DNA of 64,000 nucleotides, taken from positions 1-64,000 of the forward strand of contig NZ_JAGYPE020000013.1 of NCBI RefSeq assembly GCF_018343545.2. Reading direction: 5' to 3'. This document shows positions 28,896-38,279 of this stretch, one piece after another. Numbering within the stretch: position 1 is the first letter of the stretch; every line of letters begins with the position of its first letter. The translations under genes were made by a program, and so were the position numbers. A model generated the notes under the pieces. The model was not told the DNA's origin and did no database searches. It worked only from the letters and a program-made list of their open reading frames with translations. This DNA comes from Neobacillus citreus (GTDB lineage Bacteria; Bacillota; Bacilli; Bacillales; Cytobacillaceae).

Positions 28896-29690
28896 TTATT
28901 TATTTTTTCCTAAAATAAAAATCGGCTCTAATTCTCCGTTTTCGTATAAGAACGATAGGGCGGTAATAGGAACTCTGCCGCTTGCGAAAAAGCTCATCGC
29001 CATTTGTGCCATCACATCATAGCCTCTGTCATTGCGGATATCCGCGATAATTAAGACATCCTGATGGGGAACGGCCACTACCATTGTCCCGGTAATCCGT
29101 TTTTCCATATCAATCAGGAATCCCTTGTTTAAAATCCGGCTTGCATCATAGCCATCATTGGTGTTAAGGAAATAAAAAATATTTCCAGCGACCTGATCCT
29201 CCTTTACAGATGTGGAAAGCGATCTTGCGTTAAATAAGGCAATTTCCTTAATCCGTGATGGATCCCATCCTTCTTTTTGCATAATGCGGGAATCAATTAA
29301 TCGGTAGGTTTTCCCCATATCATAGGCATAATAGATTTTTGTTTCCGCAGTATGGTCGTCAGTCAGGAAAGGAACCCCTTCTTCGGCTTCCTTCGGAAAA
29401 GAGGTCGAGCGGATAACCGGGAAGATTTTTTTCTCATGGTCGGTTAACTGGACGGTTTCCTCCATGGCCCGAAGCCCTTCTTCCACATAATAAACAACCT
29501 CGTCAATCGCTTTATCCTTCTCATCGTGCCAATTAGCCACAATCCCGGCTAGAGCAACCGTAATCCCTTTTCCAGTTCGTTTACTTTCAATACGCAGCTG
29601 ATCTTTATCACGATCATAGGTTACTACTCTATCTTCATTATCTAAACGCGATTCTAGTTCTCGCCTCATCTTTTTACTGTCCATTTTCAT
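28896..29690 (-). CDS. ytpQ: DUF1444 family protein YtpQ
   Basis: A 264-residue soluble protein of the DUF1444/YtpQ family. No catalytic motif can be pointed out. The start is the ATG at 29690 behind GGAGGG; the longer frame begins inside the upstream terminator region. In B. subtilis ytpP, ytpQ and ytpR are adjacent; here ytpR is missing. Function unknown. Confidence 0.85.
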   Translation of the reverse strand: MKMDSKKMRRELESRLDNEDRVVTYDRDKDQLRIESKRTGKGITVALAGIVANWHDEKDKAIDEVVYYVEEGLRAMEETVQLTDHEKKIFPVIRSTSFPKEAEEGVPFLTDDHTAETKIYYAYDMGKTYRLIDSRIMQKEGWDPSRIKEIALFNARSLSTSVKEDQVAGNIFYFLNTNDGYDASRILNKGFLIDMEKRITGTMVVAVPHQDVLIIADIRNDRGYDVMAQMAMSFFASGRVPITALSFLYENGELEPIFILGKNK

Positions 29691-29738
29691 ATATATCCCT
29701 CCGATATTAAAAGGAGTAGTTTTCTTTTTTAGATAAAA

Positions 29739-29769
29739 AGGCTCCTTCTCCAAAAGGAGATGGAGCCTT
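29739..29769 (-). terminator. terminator of ytpP
   Basis: Stem AAGGCTCC.TCTCC / GGAGA.GGAGCCTT with a four-base loop and a T-tract on the minus strand. It separates ytpP from ytpQ. Confidence 0.8.
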
Positions 29770-29777
29770 GTGCTGAT

Positions 29778-30092
29778 TTATTTTAGACCAGTAATAAATT
29801 TTTCGATTTCCTCTTGTGTTTTACGGTCTTTACTAACAAAGCGGCCCAGTTCTTTACCGTTTTCAAAGGCAATAAAACTTGGGATCCCGAAAACATCGAG
29901 CTGCTGGCATAAATCTATATATTGATCACGGTCTACATGGATAAAGGTATATTCCGTGAATTTGGACTCAATCTCTGGCAAGACTGGTTCAATAAACCGG
30001 CAGTCCCCGCACCAATTAGCTGAGAACATAAAAATCGTTTTTCCCTGGTCACGCAATTGCTCAAATTGCTCCATGGATTCTAAATGTTTCAT
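29778..30092 (-). CDS. ytpP: thioredoxin-like protein YtpP
   Basis: A 104-residue thioredoxin-fold protein. The active site is WCGDC (in FSANWCGDCRFIEP, about residue 27) rather than the WCGPC of classical thioredoxin. The conserved cis-proline is in FGIPSF. It is likely a cytosolic disulfide reductase; partners are unknown. Confidence 0.9.
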   Translation of the reverse strand: MKHLESMEQFEQLRDQGKTIFMFSANWCGDCRFIEPVLPEIESKFTEYTFIHVDRDQYIDLCQQLDVFGIPSFIAFENGKELGRFVSKDRKTQEEIEKFITGLK

Positions 30093-30206
30093 TATTAACG
30101 ACCCCCGTATTGAAAGAATGTTTTTTCAATCATAACAATCCATCCGCTTGTCAGTCCAATAATATGCAATCGGACATCCCCTATTATCTTAACCAACCAT
30201 GCCAAA

Positions 30207-30237
30207 CAAAAAACGAAGGGATTACCTTCGTTTTTTT
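30207..30237. terminator. bidirectional terminator after the lipoprotein gene
   Basis: Stem AAACGAAGG / CCTTCGTTT followed by T7; it overlaps the end of the minus-strand lipoprotein gene. Confidence 0.8.
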
Positions 30238-30745
30238 ATTTGTATGTAACCGAATGGACTATTTGCGTCATTGCTTTCGCTTCTTCTTCAAGGCTTGAAG
30301 TCTTTACCTGAGTGGTTATTTTCGCGCCGCCTACACCAACGGTCATTTCATTCATATCATCTTTTAACTTTTTAATGGTCAAATAACCGAACATTTTATC
30401 GTCTGTGAATTTCTCATTTGTATCCAGTTTTTTATACTGTTCAACTGTCGTTTTATACACCACTTCACTTGAAGGGCCTTCTTGGGGATTCACAAACAAA
30501 ATATAAGTTTTCGAGCCATTTTTTAAAATGATATTATTCGGTGTGCTGTCATCAATTTCATATCCGAACGGAAGGTAAAAATGAATTTTTTCACTTTTTT
30601 TCGAAGGCTTTTTTGCCTTCTCATGAAACGTTGTATTCACAATTTTAATAGTTGCTTTACTTTCCTTTTTATATGATGCATTTCCACATGCAGTTAATAA
30701 TCCCAGCGATATTATGAAGATCGTTATGATTTTAAAGAGTCTCAG
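30236..30745 (-). CDS. putative lipoprotein of unknown function
   Basis: A protein of about 169 residues with a lipoprotein signal: basic n-region, hydrophobic helix and lipobox LLTAC near residue 20. It would be anchored to the outer face of the membrane. The best ribosome site (GGGGGAG) precedes a CTG at 30745, taken as the start; an ATG at 30784 lacks a ribosome site and would lengthen the n-region. The mature part is lysine-rich with no family I recognise. Confidence 0.7.
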   Translation of the reverse strand: MRLFKIITIFIISLGLLTACGNASYKKESKATIKIVNTTFHEKAKKPSKKSEKIHFYLPFGYEIDDSTPNNIILKNGSKTYILFVNPQEGPSSEVVYKTTVEQYKKLDTNEKFTDDKMFGYLTIKKLKDDMNEMTVGVGGAKITTQVKTSSLEEEAKAMTQIVHSVTYK

Positions 30746-30846
30746 ACTGCTCTCCCCCTTATAAAAACAATATTCTATCTCCATAATAACTGCCAGAATA
30801 TTCAAATGACAAGACTTTGTCGAAAAATAGTGTCGAAAAATATACC

Positions 30847-31368
30847 TTATTTTACTTTTAATTTTTGCTGATAGGTAAATCGCCCTACTAAAAGCTTCAT
30901 AACATGCGTAAACATCTCGGCCCGATTGACCATTCCATTCGTAAAGACCCCGACAGCACCTTCCTGCTTGCTGACGTTTTTCTTTTTCGCGTAATCCTCC
31001 ATAACCGGGCCAAGCTCTTCACCAGCCCTTAATCTTACCGCCACTTCCTCAGGCAGTAAAAATCTTGCGCCGCCAGCTACAATCGGCTCCATATCGAGGG
31101 TGGCAAGCGCTCCCCAATTGCAAAGCAACAGTCCGTGACTAGTTTCATGGACGCCTCCCTCAAGTCCGATGCCGATATCTCCATTTCCTTGTTCAAGCGC
31201 GCCTTTTGCCCTGTTGATCGCCCCTTTTATTGTTTCTTCGTCTGAGAAGGGCTGCTCGCTAACCCCTGATTGTACGTCTAAGGATATAAATTCTGCCTCC
31301 AGGTGTTGGAAGCTATTTTTGACCGCCGTAATTTTGGTAGGATTTTTTGATCCAATAATAATTTTCAT
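30847..31368 (-). CDS. DUF84 inosine/xanthosine triphosphatase-like NTPase
   Basis: A 173-residue protein of the YjjX/DUF84 family, which hydrolyses non-canonical purine triphosphates such as ITP and XTP to keep them out of nucleic acids. Motifs are the N-terminal IIGSKNPTKITAVKNSF and GIGLEGGV near residue 69. It is probably part of the group with ytoP, 64 bases upstream. The exact substrate is inferred from the family. Confidence 0.85.
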   Translation of the reverse strand: MKIIIGSKNPTKITAVKNSFQHLEAEFISLDVQSGVSEQPFSDEETIKGAINRAKGALEQGNGDIGIGLEGGVHETSHGLLLCNWGALATLDMEPIVAGGARFLLPEEVAVRLRAGEELGPVMEDYAKKKNVSKQEGAVGVFTNGMVNRAEMFTHVMKLLVGRFTYQQKLKVK

Positions 31369-31402
31369 GCTCGTTTCTCCTTTTTAGAAATACAGCAAAG
31401 GA

Positions 31403-31425
31403 GGCATGATGTGACATCACGCCCC
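31403..31425 (-). terminator. hairpin between ytoP and the DUF84 gene
   Basis: GGCATGATGT can pair with ACATCACGCC with one mismatch. The T-run is weak, so it may be only a partial terminator. Confidence 0.4.
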
Positions 31426-31432
31426 CGCTAAA

Positions 31433-32506
31433 TTAGCTGTTTGATTTAATTGTTTCCACAGTTGTTTTGTCACATGCCTTTACTAGCTTAACCAATAATT
31501 CCTTAGCCGCTGCGTAATCATCGACATGAACGATGGAGGCGTGGGTATGGATGTAACGGGAGCAAATTCCGATAACAGCGCTTGGTACCCCTTCATTTGA
31601 CAGGTGAACACGGCCGGCATCTGTTCCACCTTGTGAAACAAAGTATTGATACGGAATCTTGTGCGTCTCGGCCATATCGAGAACAAATTCCCTCATCCCG
31701 CGGTGTGTTACCATTGACTTATCAAGGATACGCAATAATGTTCCCTTGCCCAATTGACCAAATTCATTTTTATCGCCAGTCATATCATTGGCCGGGCTGG
31801 CATCAAGCGCAAAGAAGAGATCCGGCTTAATCATGTTAGAGGCAGTCTGAGCACCGCGCAGGCCTACTTCCTCTTGAACCGTTGCCCCCGAATAAAGAAT
31901 ATTAGGCAATGTTTCATCTTTTAGCTCCTGAAGCAGTTCAATCGCCAAACCGCAGCCATAGCGGTTGTCCCATGCCTTCGCTAAAATTTTCTTTTCATTT
32001 GCCATAGGAGTGAACGGGCAAATCGGCAGGATAGCCTGACCTGGCTTAATGCCGATTCTTTCAGCGTCTTCACGGTTATCCGCCCCAATATCAATCAGCA
32101 TATTCTTAATTTCCATCGGTTTGTTTTTCTTTGATTCATCCAACAGATGCGGCGGGATGGATCCTACAACACCGATGACCGGGCCGTTTTTTGTCATGAC
32201 TTGGACGCGCTGGGCAAGAAGTACCTGGCTCCACCAACCGCCAAGCGTCTGGAAACGGATCATTCCATTCTCGGTGATTGCCGTAACCATAAAACCAACT
32301 TCATCCATATGCCCTGCTACCATTATTGTCGGGCCGGCTTCATTCCCTCTTTTCACGCCGAAAACACTGCCAAGCTTATCCTGAACTATTTCATCGGCAT
32401 ATTGCGAAAGCTGTTCTTTCATAAATTTGCGGACTAAATGTTCATTGCCTGGCGCTCCAGGCAGCTCGGTTAAGGTTTGAAAAAGCTTCAAGGTTTGTTC
32501 ATTCAT
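31433..32506 (-). CDS. ytoP: M42-family metallopeptidase (glutamyl aminopeptidase type)
   Basis: A 357-residue di-metal aminopeptidase of the tetrahedral PepA/FrvX group. Metal and catalytic residues lie in [12 protein letters not shown] (about residue 67), [14 protein letters not shown] (about 178), [13 protein letters not shown] (about 210) and [10 protein letters not shown]. It trims N-terminal residues of cytosolic peptides. The gene order agrees with B. subtilis ytoP. Confidence 0.92.
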   Translation of the reverse strand: MNEQTLKLFQTLTELPGAPGNEHLVRKFMKEQLSQYADEIVQDKLGSVFGVKRGNEAGPTIMVAGHMDEVGFMVTAITENGMIRFQTLGGWWSQVLLAQRVQVMTKNGPVIGVVGSIPPHLLDESKKNKPMEIKNMLIDIGADNREDAERIGIKPGQAILPICPFTPMANEKKILAKAWDNRYGCGLAIELLQELKDETLPNILYSGATVQEEVGLRGAQTASNMIKPDLFFALDASPANDMTGDKNEFGQLGKGTLLRILDKSMVTHRGMREFVLDMAETHKIPYQYFVSQGGTDAGRVHLSNEGVPSAVIGICSRYIHTHASIVHVDDYAAAKELLVKLVKACDKTTVETIKSNS

Positions 32507-32687
32507 ATGTAGAAAACTCCTTTAGTCTTTTTATCTCATACTATGTATCATTTTTATTTTACAGAAGTTATAAACAGCTTTCCAATATTTCATTTTCTAT
32601 AGGTATTATTATCTTCTTATTTTAAAATGCGATATACTGAAAGGAGAAAAAATTCTGGCATTTTTTTGAAGAAAAGGGGGCTTTGTA

Positions 32688-33017
32688 GTGAACTGGAAGT
32701 CTTTTTTAATCGGAGTATCGGTAGGTATCGTTGGGGGATATGCGGCGAAACAGATTATTTCACAAAAAACAAAAGTTTCACCGGAAAAGGTATTAGAGCA
32801 TGTAAAAGCACAATTTAAACAAAACGGACCAATCAATGGGTCGTGGATACATATGAAAGTGGAGCCTTATGAACAGCATCAGGTGCAATATCAGGTCTAT
32901 AAGGGCGGTATTTCAAAAAATAATGATGGAAACAATGAACAATATGAATTTATTGCCGATGCCTTAACCGGAACGATTTTGGATATCCGCAAGCTATCTG
33001 AGAACTTGGTGTCTTAA
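32688..33017 (+). CDS. small PepSY-domain protein, YtzB-like
   Basis: A 109-residue protein with an N-terminal transmembrane or signal helix (SFLIGVSVGIVGGYAA) and a PepSY-like domain ending in DALTGTILDIRKL. PepSY domains often inhibit or chaperone peptidases. The start is GTG at 32688 behind AAAAGGGGG. It lies divergent from ytoP. Confidence 0.78.
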   Translation: MNWKSFLIGVSVGIVGGYAAKQIISQKTKVSPEKVLEHVKAQFKQNGPINGSWIHMKVEPYEQHQVQYQVYKGGISKNNDGNNEQYEFIADALTGTILDIRKLSENLVS

Positions 33018-33019
33018 TG

Positions 33020-33054
33020 AAAAATAGCCGCATCATAATGATACGGCTATTTTT
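33020..33054. terminator. bidirectional terminator between the PepSY gene and ytnP
   Basis: Long stem AAAATAGCCG.ATCAT / ATGAT.CGGCTATTTT. Confidence 0.85.
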
Positions 33055-33063
33055 CATTAGGCT

Positions 33064-33903
33064 TTAAACTTCCCTTTTAATGCTTTCCGCTATTTTATGA
33101 TCAGGTCCCCACTTAACAGCCCGGTAAAAGGCATCATGGTAAAAGGTAAACCAGGCATTTTTCTCGAGTGCATATGGAAGCCATTTTTCCTTCGCCCGGA
33201 TGGAGTCCATTGGATAGTCATCATAGGCCATTACCCATAGAGCATTTTGATGGGCGTGGGTAGCCATTAAGTCAGCCATGTGAATGGCTGTTTCGCCTCC
33301 ATCCTCAATTATAAGGATCGAATGCCCATTGCTGTGCCCTCCGGTGTGAAACATTTGAATCGGGCCAAAGCTCCACGTCTCCTCAAAGGTAACAACCTGC
33401 GTTTGCACCGCCTCCCAATTTTCCTTCCAGTATGTATTTTTTGAACGAATATTGGGTTGTCTCATTTCATCCCATTCTATCTTCGATGCAATAATCTGGG
33501 CATTCGGGAATGTTGATACGTACTCCCCGTTCACAAGTTTAGTCAATCCGCCAGCATGATCAAAGTGAAGATGGGTCATTAACACATAATCGATGTCTTT
33601 CGGAGTTAGGCCTATTTTTTCTAAAGAGGCATCAAGTTCGGATTCCTTTGTGACGCCAAAGTTCCTTAATTGCTTTTCAGTCAACTTGCCGCTGCCAAGC
33701 CCCGACTCCACCAGCAGATTTTTTCCATCAAATTGAATTAAGATTGGATCTGTTGGCAATTCAATTTGGTTATTCTCATTCGCCGGGTATTTTCTTGACC
33801 ATAACGGTTTTGGGACCACACCAAACATGGCCCCCCCATCCAAATTCGTAACCCCGCCTGAAACCCAAGTCAAAGTAACAGTACCAATTTTTAATGATTG
33901 CAT
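33064..33903 (-). CDS. ytnP: MBL-fold hydrolase, YtnP-like lactonase
   Basis: A 279-residue metallo-beta-lactamase-fold enzyme. The di-zinc motif is [13 protein letters not shown] (about residue 108), with a later metal-binding [13 protein letters not shown] and HMADL. B. subtilis YtnP hydrolyses lactone signals of Streptomyces. The same activity is likely but not provable here. Confidence 0.87.
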   Translation of the reverse strand: MQSLKIGTVTLTWVSGGVTNLDGGAMFGVVPKPLWSRKYPANENNQIELPTDPILIQFDGKNLLVESGLGSGKLTEKQLRNFGVTKESELDASLEKIGLTPKDIDYVLMTHLHFDHAGGLTKLVNGEYVSTFPNAQIIASKIEWDEMRQPNIRSKNTYWKENWEAVQTQVVTFEETWSFGPIQMFHTGGHSNGHSILIIEDGGETAIHMADLMATHAHQNALWVMAYDDYPMDSIRAKEKWLPYALEKNAWFTFYHDAFYRAVKWGPDHKIAESIKREV

Positions 33904-33947
33904 GTTTCCTCTCCTTCCCTTTTCTATAGTTTACCATTACCGGAATT

Positions 33948-34076
33948 GTATGAAAATAAATGAAAACTCGCCGATTGGCGAGTCCGTTAGGACGAAGACA
34001 GAGGCGTAGTTGAATTTATGCGTTAGGAAAGTATAAATTTGAAAAAATTTATTCTTTCCTATTAGCGTAAAAGAGG
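33948..34076 (+). repeat. dispersed three-hairpin repeat, copy B (well conserved)
   Basis: The element of about 129 bp starts GTATGAAAATAAATGAAAAC. Hairpin 1 is CTCGCC-GATT-GGCGAG and hairpin 2 GTCC-GTTA-GGAC. After GGCGTAGTTGAATTTATG comes a long third hairpin, CGTTAGGAAAG with CTTTCCTATTAGCG plus an A/T-rich inner stem. It is about 88% identical to copy C by eye and lies between trmB and ytnP. Confidence 0.88.
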
Positions 34077-34098
34077 ACAGTCTTTTTAAGACTGCCCC
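34073..34098 (-). terminator. terminator of trmB
   Basis: Stem CAGTCTT / AAGACTG spanning the trmB stop codon, with T residues after it on the minus strand. It abuts repeat copy B. Confidence 0.65.
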
Positions 34099-34745
34099 TT
34101 GGAATCGTTAGTATATTTCACTTCACAACGGTAAATCCGATTGCCCTTTTCGGAAAATTTCTGTTCATACTCGGTCATGATATTTCCTTCAAAATCACTT
34201 TTGTGAAGGTCAAGGCTAAGGAACTTTAATAACAAACCATATTCAGAAAAACTCATTAAGGAATACTCAAACAGACCTTGATTATCCGTTTTGAAATGAA
34301 TCTCTCCACCATCGACGAGGATATTCTCATAGGATTTAAGAAAATCCTTGTAGGTTAATCTTCTTTTTTCATGACGGGTCTTTGGCCATGGGTCGGAGAA
34401 ATTCAAATAAACCCGATCCACATCATTCTTGGCGAAGTATTTTTCTAATTCTGCGGCATTGACATTAAGAAGCTTTACATTAGGCAATTCCGCTTCAATC
34501 AAGCGATCCAAAGCCGCCACAATGACGCTGTCATATAGCTCAATTCCCATATAATTAATGTCCGGATGGGCTTTGGCCATTTCAGTTATGAACCGCCCTT
34601 TGCCAGTGCCAACTTCTATATGAAGCGGGTTGTTATTTCCAAACACTTCATCCCATTTTCCTTTGTTTAATTCCGGATTTGGGACTGCATATTGCGGATA
34701 CTCCTCTATTTTATCCTTTGCCCAAGGTTTATTTCTGAGTCTCAT
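34086..34745 (-). CDS. trmB: tRNA (guanine-N7-)-methyltransferase
   Basis: A 219-residue SAM-dependent enzyme making m7G46 in tRNA. The SAM-binding motif is [16 protein letters not shown] (about residue 40), followed by NYMGIELY and the TrmB-specific [19 protein letters not shown] (about residue 117). Gene order agrees with B. subtilis. Confidence 0.96.
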   Translation of the reverse strand: MRLRNKPWAKDKIEEYPQYAVPNPELNKGKWDEVFGNNNPLHIEVGTGKGRFITEMAKAHPDINYMGIELYDSVIVAALDRLIEAELPNVKLLNVNAAELEKYFAKNDVDRVYLNFSDPWPKTRHEKRRLTYKDFLKSYENILVDGGEIHFKTDNQGLFEYSLMSFSEYGLLLKFLSLDLHKSDFEGNIMTEYEQKFSEKGNRIYRCEVKYTNDSKGQS

Positions 34746-34837
34746 TTATTTGCCACTCCTAAAAAATATTATCGTTTAATACATAGCATGCTCATTTTTG
34801 TCTTGCAAGTAAAACCGTGATGCTGGTGTGAATAAAT

Positions 34838-34875
34838 AAAAAAAGAATTCACAACCTAACTGTGAATTCTTTTTT
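34838..34875. terminator. terminator-like hairpin just upstream of ytzH
   Basis: AAAAAAAGAATTCACA pairs with TGTGAATTCTTTTTT around a seven-base loop. The flanking genes diverge from this point, so it cannot end either of them in the normal way. See the finding. Confidence 0.65.
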
Positions 34876-34903
34876 CATTCCCACTTGAAAGGGTGTGCTT
34901 TTT

Positions 34904-35182
34904 ATGCCATTAAGTCATCATGACCAAGTAACCTTGCTTAAAGATATATTAAGCAATCATCAGACAGATTGCTGCGGGTCCGTTGCCGAATGTGAACAAT
35001 TGGAACGATTAATCAAATCCTTGATGGTAAACAATCAGGTTGATCAAAATGTCAAATCTATCTTACAGGAAGTTTACCATTACAGCCAGGCGGGAGCGCA
35101 AACCGCAGATTTAGACGGGCATATTACAGCCCATCAAGAAAACCTGTCACAATGGGTAGATGATATTGGGCAATTTTCTTAA
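34904..35182 (+). CDS. ytzH: YtzH-like protein
   Basis: A 92-residue helical protein of the YtzH family, restricted to Bacillaceae and of unknown function. The start is the ATG at 34904 (MPLSHHDQV) behind GAAAGGGTG. The stop overlaps the convergent ytmP stop by four bases. The neighbourhood trmB-ytzH-ytmP matches B. subtilis. Confidence 0.85.
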   Translation: MPLSHHDQVTLLKDILSNHQTDCCGSVAECEQLERLIKSLMVNNQVDQNVKSILQEVYHYSQAGAQTADLDGHITAHQENLSQWVDDIGQFS

Positions 35183-35952
35183 AGTATATCCCTTAAGAAT
35201 TGAATCCACTTATTCATCTCATCCATACGATGTTTATTTTTATAAAATTGGATCGAAGATAGGGTCTGCAATGCCACATACCATTGCATTCTAAGTTTCA
35301 AATCGTCGGTTAAGTTTTCCCCGTACATTTTCAGCCAATCCTGCCAATTTTCTTCAGGAATGTACCAATAAAGGAGCATTCCTAAGTCAATGGCAGGGTC
35401 CGCAATCATCGCCCCATCCCAATCAATGAGGTACAACTGATTGTCATCAGTCCAAAGCCAGTTATTATGATTGACGTCACCGTGGCAAACGACCTTTTCC
35501 TCACAATAAACGTTCTTCGCTTCTTTTTTTAAAAAGCTTAGTGTTTCTTTAACTTCCGGAAGGATAAATAGCTCTTCATCCAGTCCCGAGACCACCGATT
35601 GAAAGATTGTTTCAGGCTGCAATGGTGATTTTTCCAGTCTGCTCAGCATTCCAAGCATGGGCTCAGAACGATGAATTTTCTTTAGAAGTTTCGCCACAAC
35701 CTCTTGATTCATTTCCGTCGATTTCAGTTCCCTGCCTTCAAGCCATTGCTGGGCTGTAATGACATCTCCATTTTCCAATCGTTTTGTCCAAACAAGCTTT
35801 GGGACAATTCCCTCTGCCGAAAGTACTGCAAGGAATGGAGACGAATTTCGCTTCAAAAAAAGCCGTTGGTCTTCATGCCTCGCATAAAAGGCCTCTCCGG
35901 TGGCCCCGCCGGCAGGAATAATTTCCCACTCTTGTCCTAATATATGTTCCAA
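35179..35952 (-). CDS. ytmP: phosphotransferase/choline-kinase-like protein YtmP
   Basis: A 257-residue protein kinase-like-fold enzyme. The catalytic loop is VCHGDVNHNNWLW (about residue 155) and the metal-binding motif LYLIDWDGAMIADP (about residue 172). The family includes aminoglycoside phosphotransferases and choline kinases, but the substrate here is unknown; it should not be read as a resistance gene. Confidence 0.88.
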   Translation of the reverse strand: MEHILGQEWEIIPAGGATGEAFYARHEDQRLFLKRNSSPFLAVLSAEGIVPKLVWTKRLENGDVITAQQWLEGRELKSTEMNQEVVAKLLKKIHRSEPMLGMLSRLEKSPLQPETIFQSVVSGLDEELFILPEVKETLSFLKKEAKNVYCEEKVVCHGDVNHNNWLWTDDNQLYLIDWDGAMIADPAIDLGMLLYWYIPEENWQDWLKMYGENLTDDLKLRMQWYVALQTLSSIQFYKNKHRMDEMNKWIQFLRDIL

Positions 35953-36010
35953 AACTGTTCACCTTCAACTTATGCCGTTCTTGAGGATGGGGCCCTCATC
36001 TAAATCAGAA

Positions 36011-36038
36011 GTAAAACCAAGACGTGCGAAGGTTTTAC
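36011..36038. other. inverted repeat upstream of ytmP
   Basis: GTAAAACC and GGTTTTAC form a perfect 8-bp stem with a 12-base loop, between pulA and ytmP. Its purpose is not clear. Confidence 0.45.
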
Positions 36039-36062
36039 GAATTGTTTTATTAATAAAAAAAA

Positions 36063-36088
36063 GCTATTGAATAATAGCATACAATAGC
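36063..36088 (-). terminator. terminator of pulA
   Basis: Stem GCTATTG / CAATAGC; the minus strand continues with T8. Confidence 0.65.
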
Positions 36089-36143
36089 CATCTTAATAAA
36101 TTTTATCTCCTATTGCTATTTTTCGTCAAGTAATCCTGGGAAA

Positions 36144-38279
36144 CTATTTTTTCACTAAAACATTTAACGATATAGGTTCTACCTGAATTTCTGCACCTCG
36201 AAAGACTTTTTTTGCATTAACACAGGCAGAATCTCTGTCGACTAAAGCGCTCCATTCTCCGTTTGGAATATTAACCTTATGAGAAGTTAACGAAGGATTA
36301 GTGATTAGAATAACAACAGAATCTCCCTGTTGAAAAGAGCATCCCAAAATTGGCGATGGAAGTGGCAACCTGCTTACTTGATTGCGAATTTCTGCTGCGG
36401 TTCTTAACCGGAAACAAGGGTATTCTTTTCTGATTTGAATAAGCCCTTTTATATAATCTCCATTTTCTTTAAATTGACTTTTGCGATTCCAATCCAGTTG
36501 GTTTATGGGATCTGGAGATCGGTAGCTGTTACCTTCACCTTGTTTTGTTCGAAAAAATTCCTGCCCGCTGTGAAGGAAAGGAATTCCCTGCGCGAGAAGA
36601 ACGATCCCTGTAGCAAGACGATGATACCTCATTCTTACGGCATCATCGACATCCGGCAGACAAGATTGCAGCTTATCCCATAGGGTATGATTATCATGGC
36701 ATTCCACATAATTGATGGATTGGACTGGTTCATTAAAGATTCCTGCCCCTTTGGCCCTAAACCCAATACTTCCAGTAATCATTTCAAAGGCCGCCTCGAG
36801 ATATTGCTTATTCCCTAAAGCATATCCTTTATCCAATATATTAAAGGTACTCCCTTTGATGGTATCGCGAAACTGGTCATTAAACTGGGCAATATCGGGC
36901 AGCTTTGCCTGATTGGCGATAATTGCCTTTTTCTGAAAAGGAAGCGGTGTATTTAAGTTCCAGCCCTCACCGAGGATGATAATACCCTTTTCTAGGCTAT
37001 CACATACCTTTCTGACCGCGTTCATTGTTTCAATATCCAGGATTCCCATTAAATCAAACCGGAAACCGTCAACATGATATTCCTCCAGCCAGTAGCGGAT
37101 GGAGTCAACAATAAATTTTCGGACCATTTTCCTCTCTGAGGCAATGTCATTTCCCACGCCTGTTCCATTGGCAGGAAGGCCTATTTCGTTATGCCGGAAG
37201 TAGTAACCGGGAACAATTTTTTCAAAAGAGGATTCTTCACGGATATAGACATGATTATAAACAACATCCATAATGACCCTGAGGCCGACTCGGTGAATTT
37301 GGTCAATTAGATCTTTTAATTCGGATATCCGGGAATACGGGTCAGAGGGATTGGTGGAATAGCTGCCTTCCGGAGCATTAAAATGGAGCGGGTTATAACC
37401 CCAGTTATACTCTTTGTCTGAATTCCATTCATCGACTCCTGCGAAATCGTGGAAAGGAAGGAGTTCAAGATGGGTAATGCCCAAATCCTTTACATAGGAT
37501 AGGCCTGTGGGTTCTCCATCCACCCCTTTGGTATTTAGTTCACTAGCACCAAGATATAGTCCTTTATTTTTCACACCGCTTTCCGGATGAATCGTAAAGT
37601 CGCGGATATGGGCTTCATAAATGATTGCCTCTACTGGACTGGTCATCGGCGGCTGTTCTACCTTTGGCCGTGCTGTTTTCTCTAAACTAACAATAACTCC
37701 ATGCTCCCCATTGGCTGATACCGCCTTGGCATACGGATCCACTGCTTCCCGCCATGTTTTGTTAACCTGTACCAGGAAGCTATATTGATACAATTCCAAG
37801 TCGCGATTAATATCTAAACACCATACGCCTCGATCCCCAAGCTTCATTTTTATGATTTCCGCATACTGGGTGGCGGGGTGGCGCAATTTTAATTTCACTT
37901 GCGTGGCAGTCGGAGCCCATAATTTAATTTGGGCCCTATCACGTTGATACGTAACTCCCAAGTCATTTCCTTCATAAAAAAACTTATTATCAAAAGCTTC
38001 TGTCCTAATAACTGCCCCTATTTGAAGATCCGTCCTGCCGCCATGGTCATCAGCAATCACATATTCTTTGCCAAAACAAATCTCATCAGCTAACCGGCAA
38101 ATGTATTTCAGATAATTTTCTATAGGAATTTTATCGATGATGTTCAAAGGACTCTTTTCCGCACCGCAGATTAAAGAAAATGAAGATGACTGGCCATTGT
38201 GGTAGGAAAGGGGAAGAAGTATCGTAATAATGGTCATTTCATCCAAATAGGCCTGAAAGATCCTTTTAGTGGATTCCAT
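36144..38279 (-). CDS. amyX: type I pullulanase
   Basis: A 711-residue GH13 enzyme hydrolysing alpha-1,6 branch points of pullulan, glycogen and related glucans. A CBM48-type N-terminal domain (about residues 105-200) is followed by YNWGYNPLHFNAPEGSY (the pullulanase signature, about residue 300), FRFDLMGI with the nucleophile Asp, GEGWNLNTPL with the acid Glu and ECHDNHTLWD. There is no signal peptide, so it acts in the cytoplasm on glycogen-like substrates. Its start overlaps the lipid kinase gene by 14 bases. Confidence 0.95.
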   Translation of the reverse strand: MESTKRIFQAYLDEMTIITILLPLSYHNGQSSSFSLICGAEKSPLNIIDKIPIENYLKYICRLADEICFGKEYVIADDHGGRTDLQIGAVIRTEAFDNKFFYEGNDLGVTYQRDRAQIKLWAPTATQVKLKLRHPATQYAEIIKMKLGDRGVWCLDINRDLELYQYSFLVQVNKTWREAVDPYAKAVSANGEHGVIVSLEKTARPKVEQPPMTSPVEAIIYEAHIRDFTIHPESGVKNKGLYLGASELNTKGVDGEPTGLSYVKDLGITHLELLPFHDFAGVDEWNSDKEYNWGYNPLHFNAPEGSYSTNPSDPYSRISELKDLIDQIHRVGLRVIMDVVYNHVYIREESSFEKIVPGYYFRHNEIGLPANGTGVGNDIASERKMVRKFIVDSIRYWLEEYHVDGFRFDLMGILDIETMNAVRKVCDSLEKGIIILGEGWNLNTPLPFQKKAIIANQAKLPDIAQFNDQFRDTIKGSTFNILDKGYALGNKQYLEAAFEMITGSIGFRAKGAGIFNEPVQSINYVECHDNHTLWDKLQSCLPDVDDAVRMRYHRLATGIVLLAQGIPFLHSGQEFFRTKQGEGNSYRSPDPINQLDWNRKSQFKENGDYIKGLIQIRKEYPCFRLRTAAEIRNQVSRLPLPSPILGCSFQQGDSVVILITNPSLTSHKVNIPNGEWSALVDRDSACVNAKKVFRGAEIQVEPISLNVLVKK

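Noticed and set aside
33968-34000. Hammerhead-ribozyme-like core in the dispersed repeat (GA-GUCC-loop-GGAC-GAA, with UUGACGA in copy C)
   Set aside because: The invariant C3 is U in every copy and A6 is G in copy B. No partner strand for stem I nor a fitting cleavage triplet is found, and the GATT-loop hairpin uses the same bases.
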